DNA from: Harmonia axyridis
Lineage: Eukaryota; Arthropoda; Insecta; Coleoptera; Coccinellidae
Reading direction: 5' to 3'
Length of the DNA stretch: 64,000 nucleotides
NCBI RefSeq assembly: GCF_914767665.1
Contig: NC_059502.1
Coordinates: 32,258,812-32,322,811, forward strand
In this document: piece after piece, positions 11,692 through 24,227 of the stretch
How positions within the stretch are numbered: the first letter of the stretch is position 1
How the letters are laid out: every line of letters begins with the position of its first letter
Translations under genes and position numbers: made by a program
The notes under the pieces: model-generated
What the model saw: only the letters and a program-made list of their open reading frames with translations
Database searches by the model: none
Told to the model about the DNA's origin: nothing

Positions 11692-14600
11692 CCAATCGAA
11701 GACCTCGTCCTCAAAAATGCTTTTTTTTGAAAGATAAATAAAAAATTTTCAAAAGTGGAAGAAATTACTATAAAAACTAAGTGTAAAATCGAAAGTATTA
11801 TTTAGTCAATAGAATTTTATTGAATATTGTTATAATTTTTTCAAGGAATGATTAGAATTCAATATGTATATTTGTAAATATTTCAACTGTTTTGTATAAA
11901 TATGTGAATAAAAATTTTTATTACAACCAAGTATCTAAACGGAGGTTTTCATTAGGTCGATTTAAGTTCATCGAATATTCGAATAATTTCATTCAATAAT
12001 TGATTTGAATTCAATATGTATATTTGTAAATATTGCAATTATGTTATAATAAAATAAATGGATGAAAATATCTATTACAACAAAATATAAAAGCAATATA
12101 CATATTCACAATCGATATTGTTTCATTCAATATTGTTGAGTGTATTTATGTTTTGTCAATATTTCAATAAAACTTATTGTTCTGTACACTCAGTTAGGTA
12201 CATGTTACAATAATAATTCATTAATAATATTTACTTTGCAGAAATACACAATTTCTTCAATATGTTATTGTTTTAATTATATTCATATAGTGCCATTTTC
12301 GCGTTTGCATAATGTAACAAAAAAATAAAATTGAGGTGAATTTATCCCTGACAATAATAAAATAAAATCAACCGAATAATTGAATCGATAACGAGTTATT
12401 GAAATACTCTGAAAGGTCTCTGCTAATGAAAAGTTTCATTATTAATATAAACTGATGTTAATTTTTAATGAGAATTAAATTTTATATACAGCTTATCGAA
12501 TGAGCTGAGACAGGTGAGTGATCTACAGAAATCAATTGGAAGACACAGTGGTAGCAAAAATGTAGGAAGAGGTTAAAATTAAATTAGCAAAACGAGAATA
12601 GAGTTGACGCAAATGCAGAATAACAACATATTGTCCTTAATGATGATTTATGCAGGGTTGAACATGAGTAGTTGGCCATAGCCTAGTGGTGAATGAAGGT
12701 CATCCAAGCCTGTTAGAAAATTAAAAATTGAAACATGGATTCAAAATATTTAGTTTCTGATGAAAAATTATAATTTAATGATTACTTATAATGATAATTT
12801 ATAATTTATTTTGACTTTGGCACCCAAAATACACAGAACATTATACTAGAAAACTGAAATTCTTGACTTCTCTATGATTACCGTCGAAAGTTTGCAACGT
12901 TGCCAAAACATATCTCCTTTTCATCTAAACATCGATAATTAGCAAACGGTGCAATCTGTATAAATTATAAACATCGATTAATACTGAACATTGATTATGG
13001 GAACAATGTTTATTTTTTGTTACACCGTACAAGTCCTTGAAATACAGGGTGATACTTGAAAATTTTCACACGAGAGTAGTAACCCTCAAACGGAATATTG
13101 CTCAAATGAAAATATCGTATAGGTATCACTTACATTTCGAAAAAAGTGCTTTTAAATGTCATAACGATGATCTTCCTACACGTTCATCTACGTTCCTGAA
13201 AACATTTATTACATTAATGATAAGTAAAAATTAGACATTTCGTCTGAAATTTCAATGAGCAAATGTTTATAGATCCTTGTTCGGTCTTTTTTTCGATTTA
13301 ATCAGATTGGATAGTCTTTATTATCTATTATACATTCAAAAGATTTCAAAATTAGGTCCAAAAATAAATCTTCCAGCGGTTGGAAGGTAACGATTGAAAT
13401 ATAATCAAATTAAACTTATCGTCTTGATCCATCAGCTTTACACAATTGAAATTTCATTAACTGAATGATGATCACTAAAACTGTAACTAAGACAAGTTCT
13501 GTAATACAATTTTGTCTCTGACATTAAAAATTTTTTTTTTATTAATATTGATAACCGATGTCAATTTTTTATGAGTTCCAAAATGGGTAATGTAGATATT
13601 TATTTCTCGAAACAATCCTTATTACATTTGTGTCGTTGTATTTCATTTTCTGGAGGAAAATGCTTTTGGAGTGAACTGAATTAAAATTAATGAACAGACA
13701 CAGCAATAGTATATCTCATGTGGATAACGTCTGAAATCATACTGGCTAAACAAGATTCGATTTCGCACACATTCTGAAAAAGCAAAAAAAAATAAAAAGA
13801 AACTTAATACAGTATCTACAAACAAAGGTCAAGCATACATAATGCTTTCAATGAACAAATTTCCGATATACATTGTTCAGCATGTATTTGCCATAAACAA
13901 GACCAAAACATATACCTAGATGACATCAAGAACATCTTTTTTGCTTTATGACATATAGAGTGTTCAATGAAATAATTTAGCAATTTTTAGCTAGGTGTGG
14001 TGAGTTTGAAACAAAGGTTTCTGTTCTCAAATTATTGTATTTTGGAACTGAATTCGAATGTAATGTAGAATCCCTAAAAATATAAAAATGGAAATTAAAA
14101 ACTTACAAAATAGCGGAAAATCTAAAAGGGTTTATTCTCTTGATGACAAATTGGATGTCATCATTAAAATTAATTCGATTTTTTACCGATTTCCACAAGA
14201 AAAAATTCAATAACAAATGATGTAATATTGCTCAAAAATAATAATTATACTTGATCACCATATTTTATCTTTTGATTTTTATGGATCTGAAACGAAACTG
14301 TGAAAACAATGAGGAAGTTAGAAAACATTTCTCTAACGATATAGGTGGTTTTTTGAGAAAATCATATTTTCGTATTTTATTCTACCCTCCTCATAAATTT
14401 TCAGGTCTAAATGAGTTTTTCGTACATTCACTGAAATGAAAGCTAATGATTTCAAATTATTTTCGAATTTTAGTTATCTTAATGGTTTAGGTCATTTCAA
14501 AATTGCATTAAAAATTACTCATTCTTAATGTTACTTGAAGTGAGGTTTTTGACGAATCTCTACCTGAATTTTGTTTTAAATAGTTGCCCTCTTCATAGAA

Positions 14601-14696
14601 GCCTCATTTTTATATATGATCCGAGTGAGAAGGTACTCCTATCTCCTATCGTTGAATTTTTTTTTTGAGTTTGTGAATCAATCTAACATAGACATC
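11692..14696 (+). other. Spacer between copies 1 and 2
   Basis: AT-rich spacer with no gene I can support. An AATAAA at 11737-11742 is the likely poly(A) signal of copy 1. A block of about 100 bp around GAATTCAATATGTATATTTG occurs twice, at about 11855 and 12007. A tRNA A-box-like stretch (TAGCCTAGTGG) lies near 12680. The 52-codon frame is at 14281-14439. Unit-specific marks: 5 bp missing near 13165 and 3 bp missing near 13592 compared with other spacers. Confidence 0.6.
11737..11742 (+). terminator. Poly(A) signal AATAAA, copy 1 (same in all copies)
   Basis: AATAAA lies 46 nt after the stop codon. Equivalent sites are 16455-16460 in copy 2 and 21270-21275 in copy 3. A second AATAAA follows in each copy about 160-180 nt further on, so more than one 3' end is possible. 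Confidence 0.6.
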
Positions 14697-16409
14697 ATGG
14701 AAGATTTTAAAGATCTAACAGAAAGTTTTATTCAAGACATGATTGTGAATTGTGGCTCTCATATTCCAATTTCTTATGTATATAGTTATATAAAATCGAA
14801 AAAGAGTGATATTTCTTTTCAAAATTATTATTTAAAAGAGTTGATTAAGAAGAGGACAAGAACAAGATTTTCCTACAAGGATTACGGAATTATATTCTGC
14901 TTGCTGTGTAATGGAGCACAACCTTTTTCAACATGTGAATTAGACGACGAAATAACAATTTATGAGAGAGTTCTACAGATCAATGGTAAGTTTATTCATG
15001 CCTTCACATTATGGAAATGAAAAATATTATAAGAATTTTTACTACTTCTTATTATTTATTAATTTTTAAAATATGCCGGAATTTTGAATATATGTAGTAC
15101 TACATTGATACTGAATTCAATATTATTCATCGTAAAATCCTCTTGCTCAGAATTTATAGATGTGAAGTGAATCATTATTCAAATTGTTTCTAAAAAGAAA
15201 TGAACCTTATTCAAAATCAGTCAAAAGACATACCTAAATTGATCGTTTTTTGATACCACCTAAAAAAGGAAAATACATATAAACATTTTCAATGTTTAAC
15301 CTACTGTGTGAGTATAGATTTTCTAATTCTTTTCTCATTTTGTTTCAGATGTATATTTGATTGAACTATTCAAATGTTTCATTAATCCTCAAGACGTTCC
15401 ATGTGAGAAGTCTCTGAAATTAATTTTAAATAATTTCGTTGATGATGAAGATTCCTTTTTGCGTCGACACACACCCTTGCACATGGCAGCCACATTGCCA
15501 AATGCGAACGTAACAATCACTCTTTTGAACAAGAAATTATGTTGTGAGGAGAAAACCACAAACGAGGAAACACCGATATTCTTTGCTGTGAAAAACAACC
15601 AGAGAGGAGAGATTAATATCGAACTGTTAGAATTTTTATTAAATGTCGGTTGTGACCCGAATTCATTTGGCAAAAATTCGTTTACCCCTTTACAGATGCT
15701 TGCTGCAAATGGAAGAATAAATAATGCATTGGAGTGTGCAGAATTACTGATCAGAAGAGGAGCTGATGTCAATTTGCAAAACCTTCACGGCGACACAGTT
15801 CTGCATACATTATCCTACTCTTGTGACGAATCCCAGTTCATTCTCTTTCTCGAATTACTGTTGAAGAGTAAAGCTGACACGAATATAGTCAATCATGACA
15901 ACAAAACATTTTTGGATGAATTATTATTGGACTGCTGCCATTCTAGACGACATACTATTTTGAAACATCTGATTTTGTTAGATATCAATGGAAAATATCA
16001 ATTCTGTGTTAATCCAATTCATTGTGATTCGTTGGATGTCGATTTCCAGAAGAGGAGTAGAAAAGAATTGCTTCATTTACGGTCCCGCAAAATAGCTCAA
16101 TTCCAATCACAACCGGAATATTCTCTGGTGAGAATACTAAGTTCGACTGTAAGGGAAGTGTCCAGATTGTGTTGGAATCAAACATTGATAACAGCCATGT
16201 CTGAATTCAAGGAAAGAAAATTCCCAATTTACGGTCGTGAACTCAAATGCAAATTTGAAGCTGGGTTAAGACTATTCCTGGAACAACAAGCAGCTCATGA
16301 ATTTTTCACTGTCGTCTCTAAAGGAAAGCTCGATTATTATACCATAATCGAAATTTTAAAATACATACCAGTACAAGAAGTGGGCAAATGTTCATTGACC
16401 TCGACCTAG
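14697..16409 (+). CDS. Copy 2: ankyrin/PRANC-like protein, short form (449 aa)
   Basis: Join exon 1 14697-14985 and exon 2 15349-16409; the intron 14986-15348 has GTAAGT and TTTGTTTCAG borders. The split codon gives QIN|D|VYLIELF, total 1350 nt with stop. No frameshift or internal stop is visible. Compared with copy 3 it lacks 31 residues: the MEQVK...CSEE block is replaced by one Arg. This removes about one ankyrin repeat cleanly, so a stable repeat protein is still plausible. The ATG context (ATCATGG) has A at -3 and G at +4. Role inferred as in copy 3. Copies 1 and 2 share the deletion, so it predates their separation. Confidence 0.85.
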
Positions 16410-19400
16410 CCAATCGAAGACCTCGTCCTCAAAAATGCTTTTTTTTGAAAGATAAATAAAAAATTTTCAAAAGTGGAAGAAATTACTATAAAAACTAAGT
16501 GTAAAATCGAAAGTATTATTTAGTCAATAGAATTTTATTGAATATTGTTATAATTTTTTCAAGGAATGATTAGAATTCAATATGTATATTTGTAAATATT
16601 TCAACTGTTTTGTATAAATATGTGAATAAAAATTTTTATTACAACCAAGTATCTAAACGGAGGTTTTCATTAGGTCGATTTAAGTTCATCGAATATTCGA
16701 ATAATTTCATTCAATAATTGATTTGAATTCAATATGTATATTTGTAAATATTGCAATTATGTTATAATAAAATAAATGGATGAAAATATCTATTACAACA
16801 AAATATAAAAGCAATATACATATTCACAATCGATATTGTTTCATTCAATATTGTTGAGTGTATTTATGTTTTGTCAATATTTCAATAAAACTTATTGTTC
16901 TGTACACTCAGTTAGGTACATGTTACAATAATAATTCATTAATAATATTTACTTTGCAGAAATACACAATTTCTTCAATATGTTATTGTTTTAATTATAT
17001 TCATATAGTGCCATTTTCGCGTTTGCATAATGTAACAAAAAAATAAAATTGAGGTGAATTTATCCCTGACAATAATAAAATAAAATCAACCGAATAATTG
17101 AATCGATAACGAGTTATTGAAATACTCTGAAAGGTCTCTGCTAATGAAAAGTTTCATTATTAATATAAACTGATGTTAATTTTTAATGAGAATTAAATTT
17201 TATATACAGCTTATCGAATGAGCTGAGACAGGTGAGTGATCTACAGAAATCAATTGGAAGACACAGTGGTAGCAAAAATGTAGGAAGAGGTTAAAATTAA
17301 ATTAGCAAAACGAGAATAGAGTTGACGCAAATGCAGAATAACAACATATTGTCCTTAATGATGATTTATGCAGGGTTGAACATGAGTAGTTGGCCATAGC
17401 CTAGTGGTGAATGAAGGTCATCCAAGCCTGTTAGAAAATTCAAAATTGAAACATGAATTCAAAATATTCAGTTTCTGATGAAAAATTATAATTTAATGAT
17501 TACTTATAATGATAATTTATAATTTATTTTGACTTTGGCACCCAAAATACACAGAACATCATACTAGAAAACTGAAATTCTTGACTTCTCTATGATTACC
17601 GTCGAAAGTTTGCAACGTTGCCAAAACATATCTCCTTTTCATCTAAACATCGATAATTAGCAAACAGTGCAATCTGTATAAATTATAAACATCGATTAAT
17701 ACTGAACATTGATTATGGGAACAATGTTTATTTTTTGTTACACCGTACAAGTCCTTGAAATACAGGGTTATACTTGAAAATTTTCACACGAGAGTATTAA
17801 CCCTCAAACGGAATATTGCTCAAATGAAAATATCGTATAGGTATCACTTACATTTCGAAAAAAGTGCTTTTAAATGTCATAACGCATAAATGATCTTCCT
17901 ACACGTTTATCTACGTTCCTGAAAACATTTATTACATTAATGATAAGTAAAAATTAGACATTTCGTATGAAATTTCAATGAGCAAATGTTTATAGATCCT
18001 TGTTCGGTCTTTTTTTCGATTTAATCAGATTGGATAGTCTTTATTATCTATTATACATTCAAAAGATTTTAAATTTAGGTCCAAAAATAAATCTTCCAGC
18101 GGTTGGAAGGTAACGATTGAAATATAATCAAATTAAACTTATCGTCTTGATCCATCAGCTTTACACCGTTAAAATTTCATTAACTGAATGATGATCACTA
18201 AAACTGTAATTAAGACAAGTTCTGTAATACAATTTTGTCTCTGACATTAAGAATTTTTTTTTTATTAATATTGATAACCGATGTCAATTTTTTATTAGTT
18301 TCAAAATGGGTAATGTAGATGATATTTATTTCTCGAAACAATCCTTATTACATTTGTGTCGTTGTATTTCATTTTCTGGAGGAAAATGCTTTTGGAGTGA
18401 ACTGAATTAAAATTAATGAACAGACACAGCAATAGTAAATCTCATGTGGATAACGTCTGAAATCATACTAGCTAAACAAGATTCGATTTCGCACACATTC
18501 TGAAAAAGCAAAAAAAAAAAAGAAACTTAAAACACTATCTACAAACAAAGGTTAAGCACACATAATGCTTTCAATGAACAAATTTCCGATATACATTGTT
18601 CAGCATGTATTTGCCATAAACAAGACCAAAACATATACCTAGATGACATCAAGAACATCTTTTTTGCTTTATGACATATAGAGTGTTCAATGAAATAATT
18701 TAGCAATTTTTTGCTAGGTGTGGTGAGTTTGAAACAAAGGTTTCTGTTCTCAAATTATTGTATTTTGGGACTGAATTCGAATGTAATGTAGAATCCCTAA
18801 AAATATAAAAATGGAAATTAAAAACTTACAAAATAGCGGAAAACTAAAAGGGTTTATTCTCTTGATGACAAATTGGATGTCATCATTAAAATTAATTCGA
18901 TTTTTTACCGATTTCCACAAGAAAAAATTCAATAACAAATGATGTAATATTGCTCAAAAATAATAATTATACTTGATCACCATATTTTATCTTTTGATTT
19001 TTATGGATCTGAAACGAAACTGTGAAAACAATGAGGAAGTTAGAAAACATTTCTCTAACGATATAGGTGGTTTTTTGAGAAAATCATATTTTCGTATTTT
19101 ATTCTACCCTCCTCATAAATTTTCAGGTCTAAATGAGTTTTTCGTACATTCACTGAAATGAAAGCTAATGATTTCACATTATTTTCGAATTTTAGTTATC
19201 TTAATGGCTTAGGTCATTTCAAAATTGCATTAAAAATTACTCATTCTTAATGTTACTTGAAGTGAGGTTTTTGACGAATCTCTACCTGAATTTTGTTTTA
19301 AATAGTTGCCCTCTTCATAGAAGCCTCATTTTTATTAATGATCCGAGTGAGAAGGTACTCCTATCTCCTATCGTTGAATTTTTTTTTTGAGTTTGTGAAT

Positions 19401-19418
19401 CAATCTAACATAGACATC
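16410..19418 (+). other. Spacer between copies 2 and 3
   Basis: No gene recognised. A poly(A) signal AATAAA lies at 16455-16460. It has the same internal duplication, A-box-like stretch (near 17399) and 52-codon frame (19003-19161) as other spacers. A run of A's near 18510 differs in length between units. Confidence 0.6.
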
Positions 19419-21224
19419 ATGGAAGATTTTAAAGATCTAACAGAAAGTTTTATTCAAGACATGATTGTGAATTGTGGCTCTCATATTCCAATTTCTTATG
19501 TATATAGTTATATAAAATCGAAAAAGAGTGATATTTCTTTTCAAAATTATTATTTAAAAGAGTTGATTAAGAAGAGGACAAGAACAAGATTTTCCTACAA
19601 GGATTACGGAATTATATTCTGCTTGCTGTGTAATGGAGCACAACCTTTTTCAACATGTGAATTAGACGACGAAATAACAATTTATGAGAGAGTTCTACAG
19701 ATCAATGGTAAGTTTATTCATGCCTTCACATTATGGAAATGAAAAATATTATAAGAATTTTTACTACTTCTTATTATTTATTAATTTTTAAAATATGCCG
19801 GAATTTTGAATATATGTAGTACTACATTGATACTGAATTCAATATTATTCATCGTAAAATCCTCTTGCTCAGAATTTATAGATGTGAAGTGAATCATTAT
19901 TCAAATTGTTTCTAAAAAGAAATGAACCTTATTCAAAATCAGTCAAAAGACATACCTAAATTGATCGTTTTTTGATACCACCTAAAAAAGGAAAATACAT
20001 ATAAACATTTTCAATGTTTAACCTACTGTGTGAGTATAGATTTTCTAATTCTTTTCTCATTTTGTTTCAGATGTATATTTGATTGAACTATTCAAATGTT
20101 TCATTAATCCTCAAGACGTTCCATGTGAGGAGTCTCTGAAATTAATTTTAAATAATTTCGTTGATGATGAAGATTCCTTTTTGCGTCGACACACACCCTT
20201 GCACATGGCAGCCACATTGCCAAATGCGAACGTAACAATCACTCTTTTGAACAAGAAATTATGTTGTGAGGAGAAAACCACAAACGAGGAAACACCGATA
20301 TTCTTTGCTGTGAAAAACAACCAGATGGAACAAGTGAAAATCCTTCTGAAATACGGAGCCAACCTCAGAGCGAGGGACATAAACAGCAATACAGTACTTC
20401 ATGCATTATGTTCTGAAGAAGGAGAGATTAATATCGAACTGTTAGAATTTTTATTAAATGTCGGTTGTGACCCGAATTCATTTGGCAAAAATTCGTGTAC
20501 CCCTTTACAGATGCTTGCTGAAAATGGAAGAATAAATAATGCATTGGAGTGTGCAGAATTACTGATCAGAAGAGGAGCTGATGTCAATTTGCAAAACCTT
20601 CACGGCGACACAGTTCTGCATACATTATCCTACTCTTGTGACGAATCCCAGTTCATTCTCTTTCTCGAATTACTGTTGAAGAGTAAAGCTGACACGAATA
20701 TAGTCAATCATGACAACAGAACATTTTTGGATGAATTATTATTGGACTGCTGCCATTCCAGACGACATACTATTTTGAAACATCTGATTTTGTTAGATAT
20801 CAATGGAAAATATCAATTCTGTGTTAATCCAATTCATTGTGATTCGTTGGATGTCGATTTCCAGAAAAGGAGTAGAAAAGAATTGCTTCATTTACGGTCC
20901 CGCAAAATAGCTCAATTCCAATCACAACCGGAATATTCTCTGGTGAGAATACTAAGTTCGACTGTAAGGGAAGTGTCCAGATTGTGTTGGAATCAAACAT
21001 TGATAACAGCCATGTCTGAATTCGAGGAAAGAAAATTCCCAATTTACGGTCGTGAACTCAAATGCAAATTTGAAGCTGGGTTAAGACTATTCCTGGAACA
21101 ACAAGCAGCTCATGAATTTTTCACTGTCGTCTCTAAAGGAAAGCTCAATTATTATACCATAATCGAAATTTTAAAATACATACCAGTACAAGAAGTGGGC
21201 AAATGTTCATTGACCTCGACCTAG
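19419..21224 (+). CDS. Copy 3: ankyrin-repeat protein with PRANC/F-box-like C-terminus (480 aa), the intact copy
   Basis: Join exon 1 19419-19707 and exon 2 20071-21224 (289 + 1154 = 1443 nt); intron 19708-20070 has GTAAGT...TTTGTTTCAG. Residues 1-135 match nothing I know. Ankyrin repeats follow at about 137-170 (TPLHMAA), 170-203 (TPIFFAV...LLKYGAN), 203-238 (TVLHALC...LLNVGCD), 239-275 (TPLQMLA...LLIRRGAD) and 276-312 (TVLHTLS...LLLKSKAD), with a weak sixth. Residues about 365-480 (FPIYGRELKCKFEAG, then NYYTIIEILKYIPVQEVGKC) resemble a PRANC domain with a terminal F-box-like helix pair. Such proteins act as SCF ubiquitin-ligase adaptors in poxviruses; a similar role here is inference. I chose this ATG because upstream frames differ between copies with the T-run length. 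It is the only full, uninterrupted copy in the window. Confidence 0.88.
19708..20070 (+). other. Intron of copy 3 (model for the array)
   Basis: A 363-nt AT-rich intron with donor AATG|GTAAGT and acceptor TTCTCATTTTGTTTCAG|ATG after a pyrimidine-rich run. It is a phase-1 intron: the split codon G|AT gives Asp. The same intron, with the same borders, is in all nine copies. Confidence 0.85.
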
Positions 21225-24200
21225 CCAATCGAAGACCTCGTCCTCAAAAATGCTTTTTGTTGAAAGATAAATAAAAAAATTTTCAAAAGTGGAAGAAATT
21301 ACTATAAAAACTAAGTGTAAAAGTATTATTTAGTCAATAGAATTTTATTGAATATTGTTATAATTTTTTCAAGGAATGATTAGAATTCAATATGTATATT
21401 TGTAAATATTTCAACTGTTTTGTAAAAATATGTGAATAAAAATTCTTATTACAACCAAGTATCTAAACGGAGGTTTTCATTAGGTCGATTTAAGTTCATC
21501 GAATATTCGAATAATTTCATTCAATAATTGATTTGAATTCAATATGTATATTTGTAAATATTGCAATTATGTTATAATAAAATAAATGGATGAAAATATC
21601 TATTACAACAAAATATAAAAGCAATATACATATTCACAATCGATATTGTTTCATTCAATATTGTTGAGTGTATTTATGTTTTGTCAATATTTCAATAAAA
21701 CTTATTGTTCTGTACACTCAGTTAGGTACATGTTACAATAATAATTCATTAATAATATTTACTTTGCAGAAATAAACAATTTCTTCAATATGTTATTGTT
21801 TTAATTATATTCATATAGTGCCATTTTCGCGTTTGCATAATGTAACAAAAAAATAAAATTGAGGTGAATTTATCCCTGACAATAATAAAATAAAATCAAC
21901 CGAATAATTGAATCGATAACGAGTAATTGAAATACTCAGAAAGGTCTCTGCTTATGAAAAGTTTCATTATTAATATAAACTGATGTTTATTTTTAATGAG
22001 AATTAAATTTTATATACAGCTTATCGAATGAGCTGAGACAGGTGAGTGATCTACAGAAATCAATTGGAAGACACAGTGGTAGCAAAAATGTAGGAAGAGG
22101 TTAAAATTAAATTAGCAAAACGAGAATAGAGTTGACGCAAATGCAGAATAACAACATATTGTCCTTAATGATGATTTATGCAGGGTTGAACATGAGTAGT
22201 TGGCCATAGCCTAGTGGTGAATGAAGGTCATCCAAGCCTGTTAGAAAATTCAAAATTGAAACATGGATTCAAAATATTCAGTTTCTGATGAAAAATTATA
22301 ATTTTATGATTACTTATAATGATAATTTATAATTTATCTTGACTTTGGCACCCAAAATACACAGAACATTATACTAGAAAACTGAAATTCTTGACTTCTC
22401 TATGATTACCGTCGAAAGTTTGCAACGTTGCCAAAACATATCTCCTTTTCATCTAAACATCGATAATTAGCAAACGGTGCAATCTGTATAAATTATAAAT
22501 ATCGATTAATACTGAACATTGATTATGGGAACAATGTTTATTTTTTGTTACACCGTACAAGTCCTTGAAATACAGGGTTATACTTGAAAATTTTCACACG
22601 AGAGTATTAACCCTCAAACGGAATATTGCTCAAATGAAAATATCGTATAGGTATCACTTACATTTCGAAAAAAGTGCTTTCAAATGTCATAACGCATAAA
22701 TGATCTTCCTACACGTTTATCTACGTTCCTGAAAACATTTATTACATTAATGATAAGTAAAAATTAGACATTTCGTATGAAATTTCAATGAGCAAATGTT
22801 TATAGATCCTTGTTCGGTCTTTTTTTCGATTTAATCAGATTGGATAGTCTCTATTATCTATTATACATTCAAAAGATTTTAAATTTAGGTCCAAAAATAA
22901 ATCTTCCAGCGGTTGGAAGGTAACGATTGAAATATAATCAAATTGAACTTATCGTCTTGATCCATCAGCTTTACACAGTTAAAATTTCATTAACTGAATG
23001 ATGATCATTAAAACTGTAATTAAGACAAGTTCTGTAATACAATTTTGTCTCTGACATTAAAAATTTTTTTTTTATTAATATTGATAACCGATGTCAATTT
23101 TTTATGAGTTCCAAAATGGGTAATGTAGATGATATTTATTTCTCGAAACAATCCTTATTACATTTGTGTCGTTGTATTTCATTTTCTGGAGGAAAATGCT
23201 TTTGGAGTGAACTGAATTAAAATTAATGAACAGACACAGCAATAGTAAATCTCATGTGGATAACGTCTGAAATCATACTAGCTAAACAAGATTCGATTTC
23301 GCACACATTCTGAAAAAGCAAAAAAAAAAAGAAACTTAAAACAGTATCTACAAACAAAGGTTAAGCACACATAATGCTTTCAATGAATAAATTTCCGATA
23401 TACATTGTTCAGCATGTATTTGCCATAAACAAGACCAAAACATATACATAGATGACATCAAGAACATCTTTTTTGCTTTATGACATATAGAGTGTTCAAT
23501 GAAATAATTTAGCAATTTTTTGCTAGGTGTGGTGAGTTTGAAACAAAGGTTTCTGTTCTCAAATTATTGTATTTTGGGACTGAATTCGAATGTAATGTAG
23601 AATCCCTAAAAATATAAAAATGGAAATTAAAAACTTACAAAATAGCGGAAAATCTAAAAAGGTTTATTCTCTTGATGACAAATTGGATGTCATCATTAAA
23701 ATCAATTCGATTTTTTACCGATTTCCACAAGAAAAAATTCAATAACAAATGATGTAATATTGCTCAAAAATAATAATTGTACTTGATCACCATATTTTAT
23801 CTTTTGATTTTTATGGATCTGAAACGAAACTGTGAAAACAATGAGGAAGTTAGAAAACATTTCTCTAACGATATAGGTGGTTTTTTGAGAAAATCATATT
23901 TTCGTATTTTATTCTACCCTCCTCATAAATTTTCAGGTCTAAATGAGTTTTTCGTACATTCACTGAAATGAAAGCTAATGATTTCAAATTATTTTCGAAT
24001 TTTAGTTATCTTAATGGTTTAGGTCATTTCAAAATTGCATTAAAAATTACTCATTCTTAATGTTACTTGAAGTGAGGTTTTTGACGAATCTCTACCTGAA
24101 TTTTGTTTTAAATAGTTGCCCTCTTCATAGAAGCCTCATTTTTATATATGATCCGAGTGAGAAGGTACTCTTATCTCCTATCGTTGAATTTTTTTTTCAG

Positions 24201-24227
24201 TTTGTGAATCAATCTAACATAGACATC
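21225..24227 (+). other. Spacer between copies 3 and 4
   Basis: No gene recognised. The poly(A) signal AATAAA is at 21270-21275. It has the usual internal duplication, A-box-like stretch (near 22209) and 52-codon frame (23813-23971). The T-run before copy 4 ends CAG rather than GAG, a better 3' splice consensus than in the other units. Confidence 0.6.

Noticed and set aside
12140..12328. 62-codon frame after each gene
   Set aside because: It has no ATG at its start, low complexity and AT-rich codons, and several copies break it with a stop. Not coding.
13040..13110. Stretch ACAGGGTGATACTTG...AACCCT as a separate small transposon in each spacer
   Set aside because: It resembles ends seen in insect repeats, but I could find no convincing inverted repeat pair or target duplication.
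19419..21224. An endogenous poxvirus or Wolbachia insertion as the source of the array
   Set aside because: No viral or bacterial neighbours, a spliceosomal intron in every copy, and eukaryotic transposons on all sides. Ancient transfer cannot be excluded, but nothing here shows it.
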